DNA of 64,000 nt from Picochlorum sp. 'celeri' (taxonomy: Eukaryota; Chlorophyta; Trebouxiophyceae). The stretch's first letter is position 1. Every line of letters begins with the position of its first letter. The notes beneath the pieces are model-generated. The model ran no database searches and was not told the origin of the DNA. It saw only the letters and a list, made by a program, of their open reading frames with translations. A program made the translations under genes and the position numbers. Positions 39,277 to 49,300 of this stretch are shown in pieces. Where the stretch lies: the NCBI GenBank assembly GCA_010909725.1, contig JAACMV010000002.1, forward strand, positions 1,178,001 to 1,242,000. The letters are read 5' to 3'.

Positions 39277-40983
39277 TCAAATCAAAGGATCAAGGCTGGG
39301 AACTCGAGGTGTGTTCCTCCGTTCCTCCAGTTCCTCCTGCGAGAGACGTGGTAAGCTTGAAAGCAGTTCAAAGGATGCAACTTGGTTGAAACCTCCTTCC
39401 CATTGGATTTGGACAGCATAATTGCCAACACTTCTAATATCCATTGGCTCGATATCATCCGGAATATCACCATCCGAAAGCATTTTCTCCCCTGTCCATT
39501 CGTTGATACTAGCAGCGGATGTGTCATTCCTTCTTACAGTTGCAGGATCCAAGTAGTACGCGGCAGCCTCGCCCTCACCTGTATGGGCAGAAGGAGGTTT
39601 GACCACAAATGCAGCCACCTCTGAATCATACCGGCATGCATTCTTCGGTACGAGAGCCAACTTTGCAGCTTCTCTCACGACGCATGCACCCAGTTCTTGG
39701 AACACTTGAGAAGTCGCACCGATCGGATCTTCGACGACAAGAGGCTTGCCACCATCCCCAGCAGCAGACAGCCGCGAGTCAATGGGAAATTTCACCAGGT
39801 GTGGGATACCGAAATCCGTTTGGACCCGCTCGCCAGACCCTTCACCGAATGGTTGATATCGTTTCCCATCATCTCCATCAAAATAGCTCATATTCTCTGC
39901 AACAGCAACACATGGCACCTCCATTCGCGCAAACATTCTAATACCTTTGGCCACGTCAACAAATGCCAAGTTCTGTGGTGTGGTCACAACAACGGCGGCC
40001 GTAAAAGCGACTGTCTGGCACAGAGTAAGCTGAATATCACCAGTACCGGGTGGAAAATCGACCACCAGATAATCCAGCTCACCCCATTCTGATGTCAGGA
40101 GAAGCTGTTCAATCAACCCAGACACCATGGGACCCCTCATGATGGCACTGCCTTGTCCAGCAAACCCAAACGATACTCCTTTAACGCCTTCATACTCAAC
40201 AGGAGTGATGGCCTGCATTGCGTATACTCATGTCATTGTGTGACGAGGTGACTGACTATCAGAAATATGTCCACATACCTTTGTCTCAGGGTCCATCTGA
40301 AGCACTCGAATCTCCGGGCGTATCATCGTAGGAAGACTGGGCCCATACACATCAGCATCGAAAATTCCCACTTTTGCTCCCATCTGGGCAAGAGTGTACG
40401 CAAGGTTCACGGCCGTGGTAGATTTGCCCACCCCACCCTTGCATGATGACACGGCAATAATATGCTTCACCTGTCGCAGCCCATTAGGCCTATTCTCTTC
40501 CGGCCCAAGGGGAGACACTGGCTGAGCATCCATCTTCACGTCCACGCTCGTCACCCAGTCGATCCCAGACACCACGGCGTTCGCACTCTTTTCAAACTCC
40601 TCCTTTATTGGACAAGCTGGTGTCGTTAGTTCCAACCTGAAACACACCCTCCCTGATCCAGAATCTATCTCTAAATCTTTCACAAATCCGCAATCCACAA
40701 TGTTCATTCCAAAATCTGGATCCATGATGGTAGATAAAGCACCTAGGACGTCTCCCTCCAACGTTCGAACCCCACCTTCTCCATGGGCTCTGCATCGCAA
40801 TCTAGAGATACGACCACGTCCATCATTCTTAACCACCACATTGTTACTGAGTCCACGGCAATGCCCAATGGAAGTCCTGGCTGGCCTTGCTACTGGAGAC
40901 ATGTGCGTCCCACATGTGGGCGATACGCGAGCCAAAAACCGAGTGCTCATCGGCCCCCAACCATGAGTTTGCATCAACTTCAT
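39277..40983 (-). CDS. HCF101: Chloroplast Fe-S carrier HCF101 (Mrp/NBP35 P-loop ATPase)
   Basis: Two exons, 40983-40279 and 40212-39277, with a 66-bp intron (donor GTATGT); 546 residues. The first in-frame ATG gives M-K-L-M-Q-T-H; the leader (about 1-65) is a transit peptide. An MIP18/DUF59 domain (about 70-150) contains I-M-D-P-D-F-G and T-T-P-A-C-P. The P-loop C-K-G-G-V-G-K-S-T spans about 181-189, with [10 protein letters not shown] and [10 protein letters not shown]. The DUF971 tail, with [18 protein letters not shown], completes the HCF101 layout. HCF101 delivers [4Fe-4S] clusters to photosystem I. It is divergent from GET3. Confidence 0.94.
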
Positions 40984-41059
40984 TCTGAAACTATACAAAA
41001 TCTACAATGCACGGGATCGGGACTGGCAACGGTATTGTTGCCCTCTGGATCACAGCATG

Positions 41060-41073
41060 CATCCAGCTGGATG
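41060..41073. promoter_or_regulatory. 14-nt perfect palindrome in the HCF101/GET3 divergent promoter
   Basis: CATCCAGCTGGATG reads identically on both strands. It lies 77 bp upstream of the HCF101 start and 86 bp upstream of the GET3 start, in the shared spacer. A dimeric transcription factor site is a reasonable guess. Confidence 0.4.
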
Positions 41074-41158
41074 AAAGATCCAGAGATGATGATGAAAGAT
41101 GTTGACCATAACAACCTCATCATACGAGCCCAGTCTCCAGATTCAAAACACATTCATC

Positions 41159-42308
41159 ATGTCTGGAGTACACGACTGTGACGAGTATGCCTTGGAACCA
41201 ACCTTGGAGAACATCCTAGAGCAGACCTCTCTGAAATGGATTTTTGTGGGAGGCAAAGGAGGCGTAGGGAAGACGACGACGTCGTGTAGTTTGGCCATTC
41301 AGCTTGCGAGAGTCAGATCAAGTGTTTTAATTATATCCACGGATCCTGCTCATAACCTGAGCGATGCTTTTAGACAGAAGTTTACAAAGACACCGACACT
41401 CGTGAATGGATTCGACAACCTCCACGCCATGGTACGATTCGATTGCTCTTTCAAGTTGGAAAATATGCTTGTTTTCTTATCTTCTTCTCATGTAGGAAGT
41501 TGACCCGAATCCGGATGTGTCAGAGCTGGAGACTATGGAAGGGCTTGAGGAAGGAGGCTTTCTGGCCGAGATTTCCTCCTCTATCCCAGGTATCGATGAA
41601 GCCATGAGCTTTGCAGAAGTTATGAAGAGGGTCCAATCCATGGATTATTCTTGCATCGTCTTCGACACTGCCCCGACGGGGCACACGCTGCGTCTGCTGC
41701 AGTTCCCAACCACCCTGGAGAAGGGGCTGGGCAAACTCATGAGCCTCAAAGACTCGTTCGGAGGAATCCTGTCGACTGCTTCCTCCTTGCTCTCTGGCCC
41801 TGGAAGCGAGGACATGCTGACCGGTATCATGGAGAAGCTCGAAAAGCTGAAGGAGATTGTGGAAGAGGTGAATGCCCAGTTCAAGAGTGCCGACCTCACA
41901 ACTTTTGTCTGTGTGTGCATTCCAGAGTTCTTGTCGCTCTATGAAACCGAGAGACTGGTTCAAGAACTGGCCAAGTTTGAGATCGACTGCAGGAACATTG
42001 TGATCAACCAAGTCATCTTCCCAGAGGAGGTTGGTTCGTCCCGACTCCTCCAAGCCCGAGTCAGGATGCAGCAAAAGTATTTGGAACAGTTCTACGACCT
42101 GTACGAAGATTTCCACATTGTCAAAATGCCTCTGTTGGAGGAAGAAGTGCGAGGAAATGACTCGTTACGTTCATTCTCAGACAACCTCATCACCCCGTAC
42201 AGCCAATCGTCGTTGGAGGACCTCGACAAGCAAGTCCTCATGAACGAGGCGGAGCACCTGAGATCTAAATTGGAACAGGTGGAACAGAAATTGGCACAAA
42301 TGAATTGA
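41159..42308 (+). CDS. GET3: Tail-anchored protein targeting ATPase GET3 (cytosolic type)
   Basis: Two exons, 41159-41431 and 41496-42308, with a 64-bp intron (donor GTACGA); 361 residues. Splicing gives L-H-A-M-E-V-D-P-N-P-D. P-loop [10 protein letters not shown] lies at 31-40, switch [11 protein letters not shown] at about 67-76, then [15 protein letters not shown] and N-Q-V-I-F-P-E-E. The zinc CxxC of animal and fungal GET3 is replaced by S-S-R-L-L-Q-A-R, as in plant GET3a. It carries tail-anchored proteins to the ER membrane. The short N-terminus before the P-loop argues for a cytosolic form rather than an organelle paralogue. Confidence 0.93.
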
Positions 42309-42362
42309 ATACATTCCACTGCTGTAATTTATTTGTTGATCTCATCGAAAATAGGTACTGCC

Positions 42363-42665
42363 ATGACAACAACAGGCGACCTCGTCGAAAGTCTCAACCA
42401 CGCTGATACGGTACGTACGCATGCCAGAGTCATGGCAAGTGGACAATGATTGATTAAAGATTCGCTGCAGACATTGATTGAGACCATTGACAAAACTCGC
42501 GCGGTTATGGAGCACCTTGCTTCTGCCCAGCCTGACCAGCAGAGTATCCAGACCTTGTGCCAAGAGGTTGTGAAAGACTTGGAGAGCGTGGGATCTGCAT
42601 ATGGGGATGCGTGTGAAGCCCTCAAACAATCCATTCCGGTCCAGCCTCAGCACCCACCAAGATGA
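42363..42665 (+). CDS. Small helical protein, possibly Mediator subunit MED11
   Basis: Two exons, 42363-42410 and 42471-42665, with a 60-bp intron (donor GTACGT); 80 residues. Sequence is helical: M-T-T-T-G-D-L-V-E-S-L-N-H-A-D-T joined to T-L-I-E-T-I-D-K-T-R-A-V-M-E-H-L-A-S, then C-Q-E-V-V-K-D-L-E-S-V. The V-M-E-x-L-A-S...C-x-E pattern and length recall plant MED11, but small helical proteins are easily confused. It starts 54 bp after the GET3 stop on the same strand. The splice junction is supported by canonical donor, acceptor and phase. Confidence 0.5.
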
Positions 42666-42828
42666 CCATGTTGCTTCTTGTATTCCCTAAAAAGAATGTT
42701 GAAAACATTGTGGCTGCTGATGTGGCACCCACCGGTTCCGACACGATTTATTGACACGTGCCTCGACGTGCATTCAATTCAAAAAAAAAAGTTTATTATT
42801 ATTACGAATACAGAGTATCAGAATTGAT

Positions 42829-43281
42829 ATGATGATGACGAGTGCGAGGGTAGTGACACAAGCAAAACTGGGTGTACTCCCAGTAACTTTGCCAACACGG
42901 ACACGTGACCGGTGCCGTCGACTGTGTGTCCGGGCGTCGGACGATGAGGACATGGTGCCAATTTTTTCTGGAAGAAGGAAGAAGGGTTTCAGCGCAAAGG
43001 AGTATGAGCAGCTGAGGAACCCACAACTTTTGGGTGGTAAGACCATTGGGGAGGAGTTGGAGCTTTTGCGGAAGCAGTATGTCTCTGCAGAGGAGATGGC
43101 GTCTGATCAGGTTCAATCTGATTTGATATCGGACAATTGGCAAGGCGATGTATACGTCGGAAGTAGATGGAACACATTGTCGGTTTTATATTTGATCATG
43201 TTGGCATCCATTGGAGGCATCGGGCTGTTTGCATGGATGTCTTATGGCACCATGTGGGGAGTCACTCCAGGACTATGGTGA
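42829..43281 (+). CDS. Small plastid single-span membrane protein, uncharacterised
   Basis: 150 residues from the first ATG (M-M-M-T-S-A-R). Residues 1-35 are Arg/Thr-rich with a likely cleavage near V-R-A-S, a chloroplast transit peptide. The mature part has N-P-Q-L-L-G-G-K-T-I-G-E-E-L-E-L-L-R, then W-Q-G-D-V-Y-V-G-S-R-W-N-T-L-S-V-L-Y, and one hydrophobic helix (about 123-143) near the C-terminus. The clearly structured conserved-looking blocks suggest a thylakoid assembly or antenna-linked factor, but I cannot name it. A longer frame opens upstream at a non-ATG codon and is not used. Confidence 0.7.
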   Translation: MMMTSARVVTQAKLGVLPVTLPTRTRDRCRRLCVRASDDEDMVPIFSGRRKKGFSAKEYEQLRNPQLLGGKTIGEELELLRKQYVSAEEMASDQVQSDLISDNWQGDVYVGSRWNTLSVLYLIMLASIGGIGLFAWMSYGTMWGVTPGLW

Positions 43282-43337
43282 TAATAAGTAATAGGATAGG
43301 GTTTCGTGAGTGTTCCACGGAACCCCATGATGTAGCT

Positions 43338-43376
43338 AGCAATTAATTGCTGGCCAGCAATGGAGCTCCATGGAGC
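43338..43376. repeat. Chain of four overlapping or adjacent perfect palindromes
   Basis: AGCAATTAATTGCT (43338-43351), TTGCTGGCCAGCAA (43347-43360), TGGAGCTCCA (43361-43370) and GCTCCATGGAGC (43365-43376) are each perfect and overlap or abut. The chain lies 23 bp outside the left end of the Fanzor element and 56 bp after the preceding stop codon. Confidence 0.85.
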
Positions 43377-43397
43377 AGTGAGAAGATCCACTGGAAA

Positions 43398-43399
43398 TA
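43398..43399. repeat. TA target-site duplication, left
   Basis: TA directly precedes the left inverted repeat; a matching TA follows the right one at 45967-45968. TA duplication is the mark of Tc1/mariner-type insertion, but two bases alone are weak evidence. Confidence 0.5.
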
Positions 43400-43423
43400 C
43401 CGTAAAAATTTTAAATTTCGTTT
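43400..43423 (+). repeat. Left terminal inverted repeat of Fanzor element
   Basis: 24 bp, beginning C-C-G-T-A-A-A-A and ending T-T-T-C-G-T-T-T. It matches the reverse complement of 45943-45966 at 21 of 24 positions (mismatches at positions 2, 10 and 15). A further shared block G-G-A-A-T-G-T lies inward at about 43430-43436. Confidence 0.85.
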
Positions 43424-43531
43424 AATTAAGGAATGTAACATCTAGTCCATTTGACTCTGGTCAATCCGAATCTTCTAGAACCTTGGATTGGTATGAAGTC
43501 GAGCCGCCATCGCCAACCGTGTCATTTCAAA

Positions 43532-45845
43532 ATGAAAAAAAAAGAGAAAGGTGTCCGCCACACCATCGAAAAAGGTGAAGAAAAAGAAGTTTACTCGATT
43601 GGATGTGGCTATAAAGAAGGATAAAGACCGTTTTTTCAATAAGACAGTCGTCAAGTGCACTTTGCAGCCTTTTTGTAAGTTCAAAGTGGTTCAACGCGAA
43701 ATTGAAGAATGTGTATTCTATCTGAGTAGACTACAGATTCATGTGCATCATGTCATGCATCTATTGTTATTGAGGAACGGTGGGGCATTTAGAGACCACA
43801 AAGATGAAACTCTCTACGAACTCTACAACAAAATCTACAGACACCTTGCTAATCATTTGCAACAAAAGAAGGAGAGAAAGGATGTTGATACCAACTTGCG
43901 CGACTTGTGCAAGGAATATTGTGAGGAGACTGGGTTAAGAACAGATTGGCCACAGGGTTGTCTCTCTTCTTGGAGAGGCAAAACAATGGAGCAGATGGCC
44001 CAGCAGTCGTCTGTTATGCATACCACGCATTTGGAAACCAATCTTAATGTATATGCATTACGGTATCTGAGATATTTGCTATTTCGAGACGACACGGACT
44101 TTGACCAAATCAAAAATTTGTCAAAGAAGAAGTTTGGACAAGTATTTTCTGCAATCACACAGGCATTCTGGGAGAGGACGAAAGTCAGTGATATTGTTGA
44201 ACGTAGACCATCATTGACAGAATTTGCGTCTGATGTGTCAGTATGGGATGAAGCACAGAGAGCCTTGGATATCATTTGCTCGTTGGTGCCAAAGACGACA
44301 ACTCTTTCTGAGAAATCCAGAATTTGCTTCTTCATTTTGGGTCACTTGGAGCCATTCGTGGAATCACTGCAACAGAGGTTCAGAAACGGAGAGTTTGAAG
44401 GGAAGAAGAGTATACTTGGAAGACAGAAATGGACATTTTGTCTGTGTCCACAGATGGCCTGGAAACCAAAGCATATCCATATCTCCAGCACAGCAGTGAA
44501 GACTATGGTTGAGCAACTCGCAAAGAAATATCCATATATCAGAAAGATAGTAGATGACTGTCCAGCACTGGATGACTATACAAATAAGTATTATTATTGG
44601 AAATCGATATTCAACATGAAGCGAGTATTGAAAAAAAAGCACATGAAGGACCAAACGAAACTCAGATTCGGATGCTCTATATGTACTGATGGCGTCTCTG
44701 TTTCTGCTGTTATAGACACTGTGAAGTCGGATCTGGAATGCAAGATAATCCATCTGCAGGATGATATGAATTACGTCAAAGCAAAGTTGTGGGCCACCTA
44801 TTGTGGGATGTTTGCAACCAACATTATTGCAAAAAAGATCAGATATGACCCTTTGCGTATTCTCCTTGGTGACATTTCCACCATACATTATGTTCTACTG
44901 AAGCCATTGTTGCATACATTAAAGTCACAAAAGGACGTTCTACAGAAACGAAAGGCTAAAAACAAAGACAAGACAGTCATCACAGAAAGGATCAAAAGGT
45001 TGGCTGGCATACGCAAAGATGACCATAGTATATATCACACAGATTGTATCATTGTCGGTTTGGACCCAGGTAAAAAGTCAGCGGCCACGTGGGTTTTTCA
45101 TGATTCGGAAAAGCAAAAGATCCATGCAAAGTGGAATGCAGAAAATGGTCGTCATACAGAGGTGGAAGACAAATATAAAAGTGATTCTCTGGGGTCAGGA
45201 GAATGGATCTTCTTATCTAGTCAGAAACAGTATACAGCCAAAATGAAGAAAAGGATGTCTGAATACTGTCCTGCATGGATGTCTGTGCCAACATACAAGA
45301 CAGTAGATCTTGAGAAAATTTTTGAGAGTTACAGATTCCAAGTTTCTATGTGGCCCCAACTGCAACAAGCCTTCTTCGATGACAAAAAATGGTATCAGAA
45401 ACAGAAGATGAGGAAATTTTGCAAGGAAAAGTCGGCCATGGAGGATGTGGTTGCTCGAATCTGTGGAACAAGAAACAAAGAGGCACAGAAGAGAGTCATC
45501 GTGGCGTATGGTGATGGTGATAATAACGGCACAATGAGGGGCACTGCTCCTATCATGAGCACAAAACTGTTCAACAAGGTATCGGAATGTGCCACAGTTG
45601 TGTTGGTTAATGAATTCAATACGTCCAAACTCTGTTCTTGCTGTCATGAGGCAATGGAACAGTACAACAAACAATTCAGGATGAAACGTTGTCACAACAA
45701 TGAATGCATTCGAAATGTTTGGGACCGTGATGTCAATGCCAGTATCAATATCAAAGACTTGTTTTTGGAAAAGTGTCACAATGGAGCTCGAATCAAGGCT
45801 TTCAAGAGGACGAGGAAAAGGCAAAGGACATCAACACGGCAATGA
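43532..45845 (+). CDS. Fanzor (TnpB-like RNA-guided nuclease), with 5' frameshift
   Basis: The open frame 43551-45845 encodes about 764 residues but has no ATG before Met69 (43755). An ATG at 43532 lies one base out of frame; a run of nine A's (43535-43543) follows it. One A fewer would give M-K-K-K-R-K-V then S-A-T-P-S in frame. This is either a real indel, a length polymorphism or an assembly error. Catalytic features are intact: RuvC-I Asp505 in G-L-D-P-G-K-K, RuvC-III Asp727 in W-D-R-D-V-N-A-S, and a zinc finger C695-x2-C698 with C714-x4-C719. Between them lies V-N-E-F-N-T-S-K-L-C, with Glu688; the canonical RuvC-II position has no Glu (V-A-Y-G-D-G-D), matching the rearranged active site known in Fanzors. 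The N-terminal 490 residues are basic and helical, as expected for guide-RNA and DNA binding. Fanzor1-like by length and motifs. Confidence 0.93.
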
Positions 45846-45942
45846 ATTCGGCATGTAAGTCGGCTGCTTTTTGCAGACGCTATGCTTCAAGATACAGCAG
45901 AGAGAACGATGGAACTTCCAAGTTTGGAACATTCCGTCCGAC
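45846..45942 (+). ncRNA. Candidate guide (omega) RNA region of the Fanzor element
   Basis: This 97-bp stretch lies between the Fanzor stop and the right inverted repeat, the place where TnpB and Fanzor guide RNAs usually reside, often overlapping the ORF end. It contains a CTGC-TTTTT-GCAG hairpin near 45864-45878 and TTCCAA-GT-TTGGAA (45916-45929). The guide itself would be taken from DNA beyond the right end. No transcript evidence; the call is positional. Confidence 0.35.
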
Positions 45943-45966
45943 AAACGAAATTAAAAAATTTTACTG
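45943..45966 (-). repeat. Right terminal inverted repeat of Fanzor element
   Basis: 24 bp, reading A-A-A-C-G-A-A-A on the plus strand and ending A-C-T-G, then TA at 45967-45968. The junction creates TGTAA (45965-45969), so the element end could double as a polyadenylation signal for the Fanzor transcript. Confidence 0.85.
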
Positions 45967-46323
45967 TAATTTACGCGAGCGAGCGATAGATGTTGATTAT
46001 TTTTTCAAGATAATTTTGAGTATTCTTAATAATATGTGTAATCATGTATCATGAATTTGCGTGATTCTGCTGCTACCTTGTAGGGGACAAGGTGACACCG
46101 AGAAACGAAAAGTGAAAGTTTGAAGGTTCTCGTACCTGAACCACTATAATATGAGATTCATCCATCCTTTTTCCGTTCAATAATTTGGATAGTTTGGATA
46201 ATCATATCTGATTCGGGGTTGAGTATCAGCAACAAATACAGTACAGTCCGGTGACATAGCGAGCGAGATAGGATTGAATAGATGCTGGTGCTGTAACCCA
46301 CACGAATTAATTAGATTGATAAA
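45967..46323. other. Intergenic, 357 bp
   Basis: Host DNA between the Fanzor element and the lipase gene. GCGAGCGAG occurs twice (about 45975 and 46259) and an 8-bp tandem TTTGGATA pair lies near 46185-46200. No gene seen; includes the lipase promoter. Confidence 0.5.
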
Positions 46324-49300
46324 ATGCCTCAGTTGCGGATGCTTGGACGCCGTTGGCGGCTTGCGAGCGATATGCTGCCACTCATGGCGATTGTTTTTGT
46401 CATCATTCACGTTGCCATCCTGGTTCCAGTGTTCACCATGTATGCGGTTGGAAGGGGTGGTTATTCGTGTCCACAGGAGAGTCTCGTGGAAGGTTCTATT
46501 TTGGCAACACTTCTATGTCACCTGATCGCATTGGTTCATGACGCCGTGATGGTGGTTGTTGGCTTGAGAGGAGGGCCTTTTGAGGAGAAGAAGAGGAGGT
46601 CCATGTCGACCATGATGGTGTCGCGAATCTTTTTGTACCTGCTGACTTTGGCAGCCGTGATTTTGTCGACTGTTGTGGTATATAGTCCCAGTGTGCAGGA
46701 CAATTGCTTTGCAGGAGATCCATGCAAAGCAGTTGCTGGTGTGTGTGAGAATGGAAGGCTCATAGAGGCGTGCAGAATTGCATATGAGTTGTCTCCGAGG
46801 GAGCTTCAAGTGTGTCGAACCGAGTGGTTCAATTTAGCGGCAACGTATGCTGTGGTAAATTATAATGCCTCGTACCTGCCACATTACCCAGATGGAGGCA
46901 TCACCTATGACGGCATATGCAATGTATCCATGACGGCAGTGTCTGAAGCATTCAAGAAATGGCAAGAGGAGACTGGGCAATATTTCCCGACATACAGAGA
47001 ATCAATTCTTCCAGGGCAGCCAGGAGACGATGCAGTATACGTAGGTACCATTTGGGCAGATGATATGGGCATGGTGGCAGAGAATGCCACATGGAATGGG
47101 TGCCTTGGCGATGGCTGCCAGGGTATAGCAGCTGCTCCGAGCGAATGCCCGGGATACAATGCACTGATTGCTTTTGGAGAAGATAGTCCGCTGTATAAGG
47201 ATGCGCAAGGCGTTGTTTGGGGTTCTTGGGCAATATTGATCCTGGTGCTTGCCATTTTCATCTTCTCATTCAATGCATTCCCAGATTATTCCAAACAAGA
47301 GAGTTGGACAGGCTCGGTGCGAAGTTTGTCCAGAATGCTTTGTTTCTCTTCCCTGCTTGACTCGATCAAAACAGAGGACGGTAGTACTGCGGCTGAAGGT
47401 CTGGGCGAATTGCTGTTTAAATTCTTTGGAAGCATTGACTTGGATGTGACGGATCAAATGTTAGGATTATATCTTGTGTCAGAGAGACAACAATGGAGGA
47501 GATTTACGGTGGCAACAAATGTGCTCAGCTCGTATGGGTACGAGTACACACGCAAACGCAGAGGTTTGAGCTGCTGTCGTGGGTCCTTGTTGAAGAGGAA
47601 GAAGGCCCTCAAGTCTCGACTGCAGTCATCCTTGGACGGGGAATCTCTTGGTGTGGAAGTTAGAAAACTGGTTCCCTGCCCAGAATCTTTCTCAGCGTCG
47701 TATGAAATTTCTTTTTTATCGCCAAAAATGTACCATAGCTTTGCGAGGCTAGCGGGAGAAGATGTAGAGGTTATACAGTCAATGTGGTCAGCGCCACAAC
47801 AAGAGCACATTGAATCAGACAAGACTGTTGCTTCACAAGCAGCCATGAGAACACTCCAAACTATGACGCTTGAGTTTGATTCGACGACATTTTTGACACC
47901 AGCCAAATTTTCTCATGGTGCTTTTGAACCACAATTATCTGCTCCTGCAGCAGCAGATGTATACCTTGGCAGTCCGACAAGCTATGTGCCGAAAGAAACT
48001 CTGGAGGACTGCCTAAAACTCTCATGGTTTGCGAAGGCGTCGTATGGCCTCCAGACGGTGAAATGGAAGGATGCCAAAACAGGGAACTGGTGCTTGGACA
48101 CACTTGACATGTGCCTTGATTGCCTCAAGTCTATTGGCGCAAAGGTTGTGGTGAAGAATCATTTTAGGAAGAGAAATCTTAACGCAATCATCAATTACAC
48201 AGGAATTGATCCAGCAGATATCCTTCATGTGTCGTACACAAATACTGCAATGGGAATTTTGCCCTACATGGTTGTCGTTGACAGATCATCACAGAACATC
48301 ATCATCTCTGTCAGGGGAACAGTAAATACAGCGGACTTGATCACGGACCTCATGAGTCATCCAAAGGACTGTAGCTCAAGTTTGCCTGAATGGGTGTTAA
48401 GAGAAATCTATGGCAGTGAGCATGGAGGGGATCATCACGGAACCAAGATCTACTGTCATGGTGGCATCTTGTCATCAGCAAAGGCAATACTGGCAGATCT
48501 GGATTCGAAGGATCTTTTGACTGCCATGGAGGGTGTCACACGCAGTTTCGATGACGAAAGTATTCTCGAAACGCTTGGCGGTGTGGATGGGAGAATTCAT
48601 AGGGAGGTGATTGATGATCTGGGCCAAGAAGATGATGTTTGTCTGCCTCTTGGAAGAGCTCAATCAGTCGTGCACGAAGCAGCAGAGAAAGGTTGGGGAC
48701 TCGTCGTCACAGGCCACTCATTGGGTGCCGCCGTTGCAAGTATTGTTTCGTTTAGCCTGATTGAGAGGTTCAGTTTTGCCCGTTGCGTTGTCTTCAATCC
48801 GCCTGGAGGAGTCATGGACCCAAGACTTGCGGAGCTATCTAACAAATTCTGTACATCAGTCGTAGTTGGATTCGATGGAATATCTAGATTGTCCATTTCA
48901 AACGTCAGAATGGTGATTGATGACATGGTCCTTGCGCTGGGGCGATGCAAGAGGGCAAAACTGGCTGTCTTCTGTGATGCCATACTCGGGAGAAGAGAGG
49001 ATCCGTCATCCGCCCCTCCGACCTTCTGTGATTTTCAAAGCATAGATGATGAGGCAAAATCAATTATATCTCTGTACCTCGAAACCTCGCGACTGCATGC
49101 CACTGGCGAGACTGACATTCCTTTGCACCCTCCTGGCAAAATTGTCTTCTTGAGGCCGCATTACGATATGGGTTCTTCAAAGCCGCCAAGCACGTGGGAC
49201 GCGCTGTATGTCAGGAGAGAAGACCTAATGGATGAAGGAATACTCATATTGAAAGAGATGCTAGTGCATCATCACATTTATGCTTTGCAAGAAGCCCTGC

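Larger units (their letters stand above)
43400..45966 (+). mobile_element. Tc1/mariner-like non-autonomous element carrying a Fanzor gene
   Basis: A 2567-bp unit is bounded by 24-bp inverted repeats and flanked on both sides by TA. The ends begin C-(C/A)-G-T, as in many Tc1/mariner elements. The only gene inside is the Fanzor nuclease; no DDE/D transposase is present, so movement would need one supplied in trans. Fanzor genes are known to ride inside varied eukaryotic transposons, including mariner types. The near match of the two repeats suggests a fairly recent insertion. The empty site would read C-T-G-G-A-A-A-T-A-A-T-T-T-A-C across the junction. Confidence 0.85.

Noticed and set aside
42751..42828. 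Upstream extension of the small plastid protein
   Set aside because: It begins at a non-ATG codon and contains an encoded poly-Lys from an A run; the ATG cluster at 42829 starts a proper transit peptide.
43551..45845. Bacterial TnpB (contamination or IS605/IS607 insertion)
   Set aside because: Length near 760 residues, the Fanzor motif N-E-F-N-T-S-K, eukaryotic neighbours with introns and mariner-type ends all favour a genuine Fanzor.
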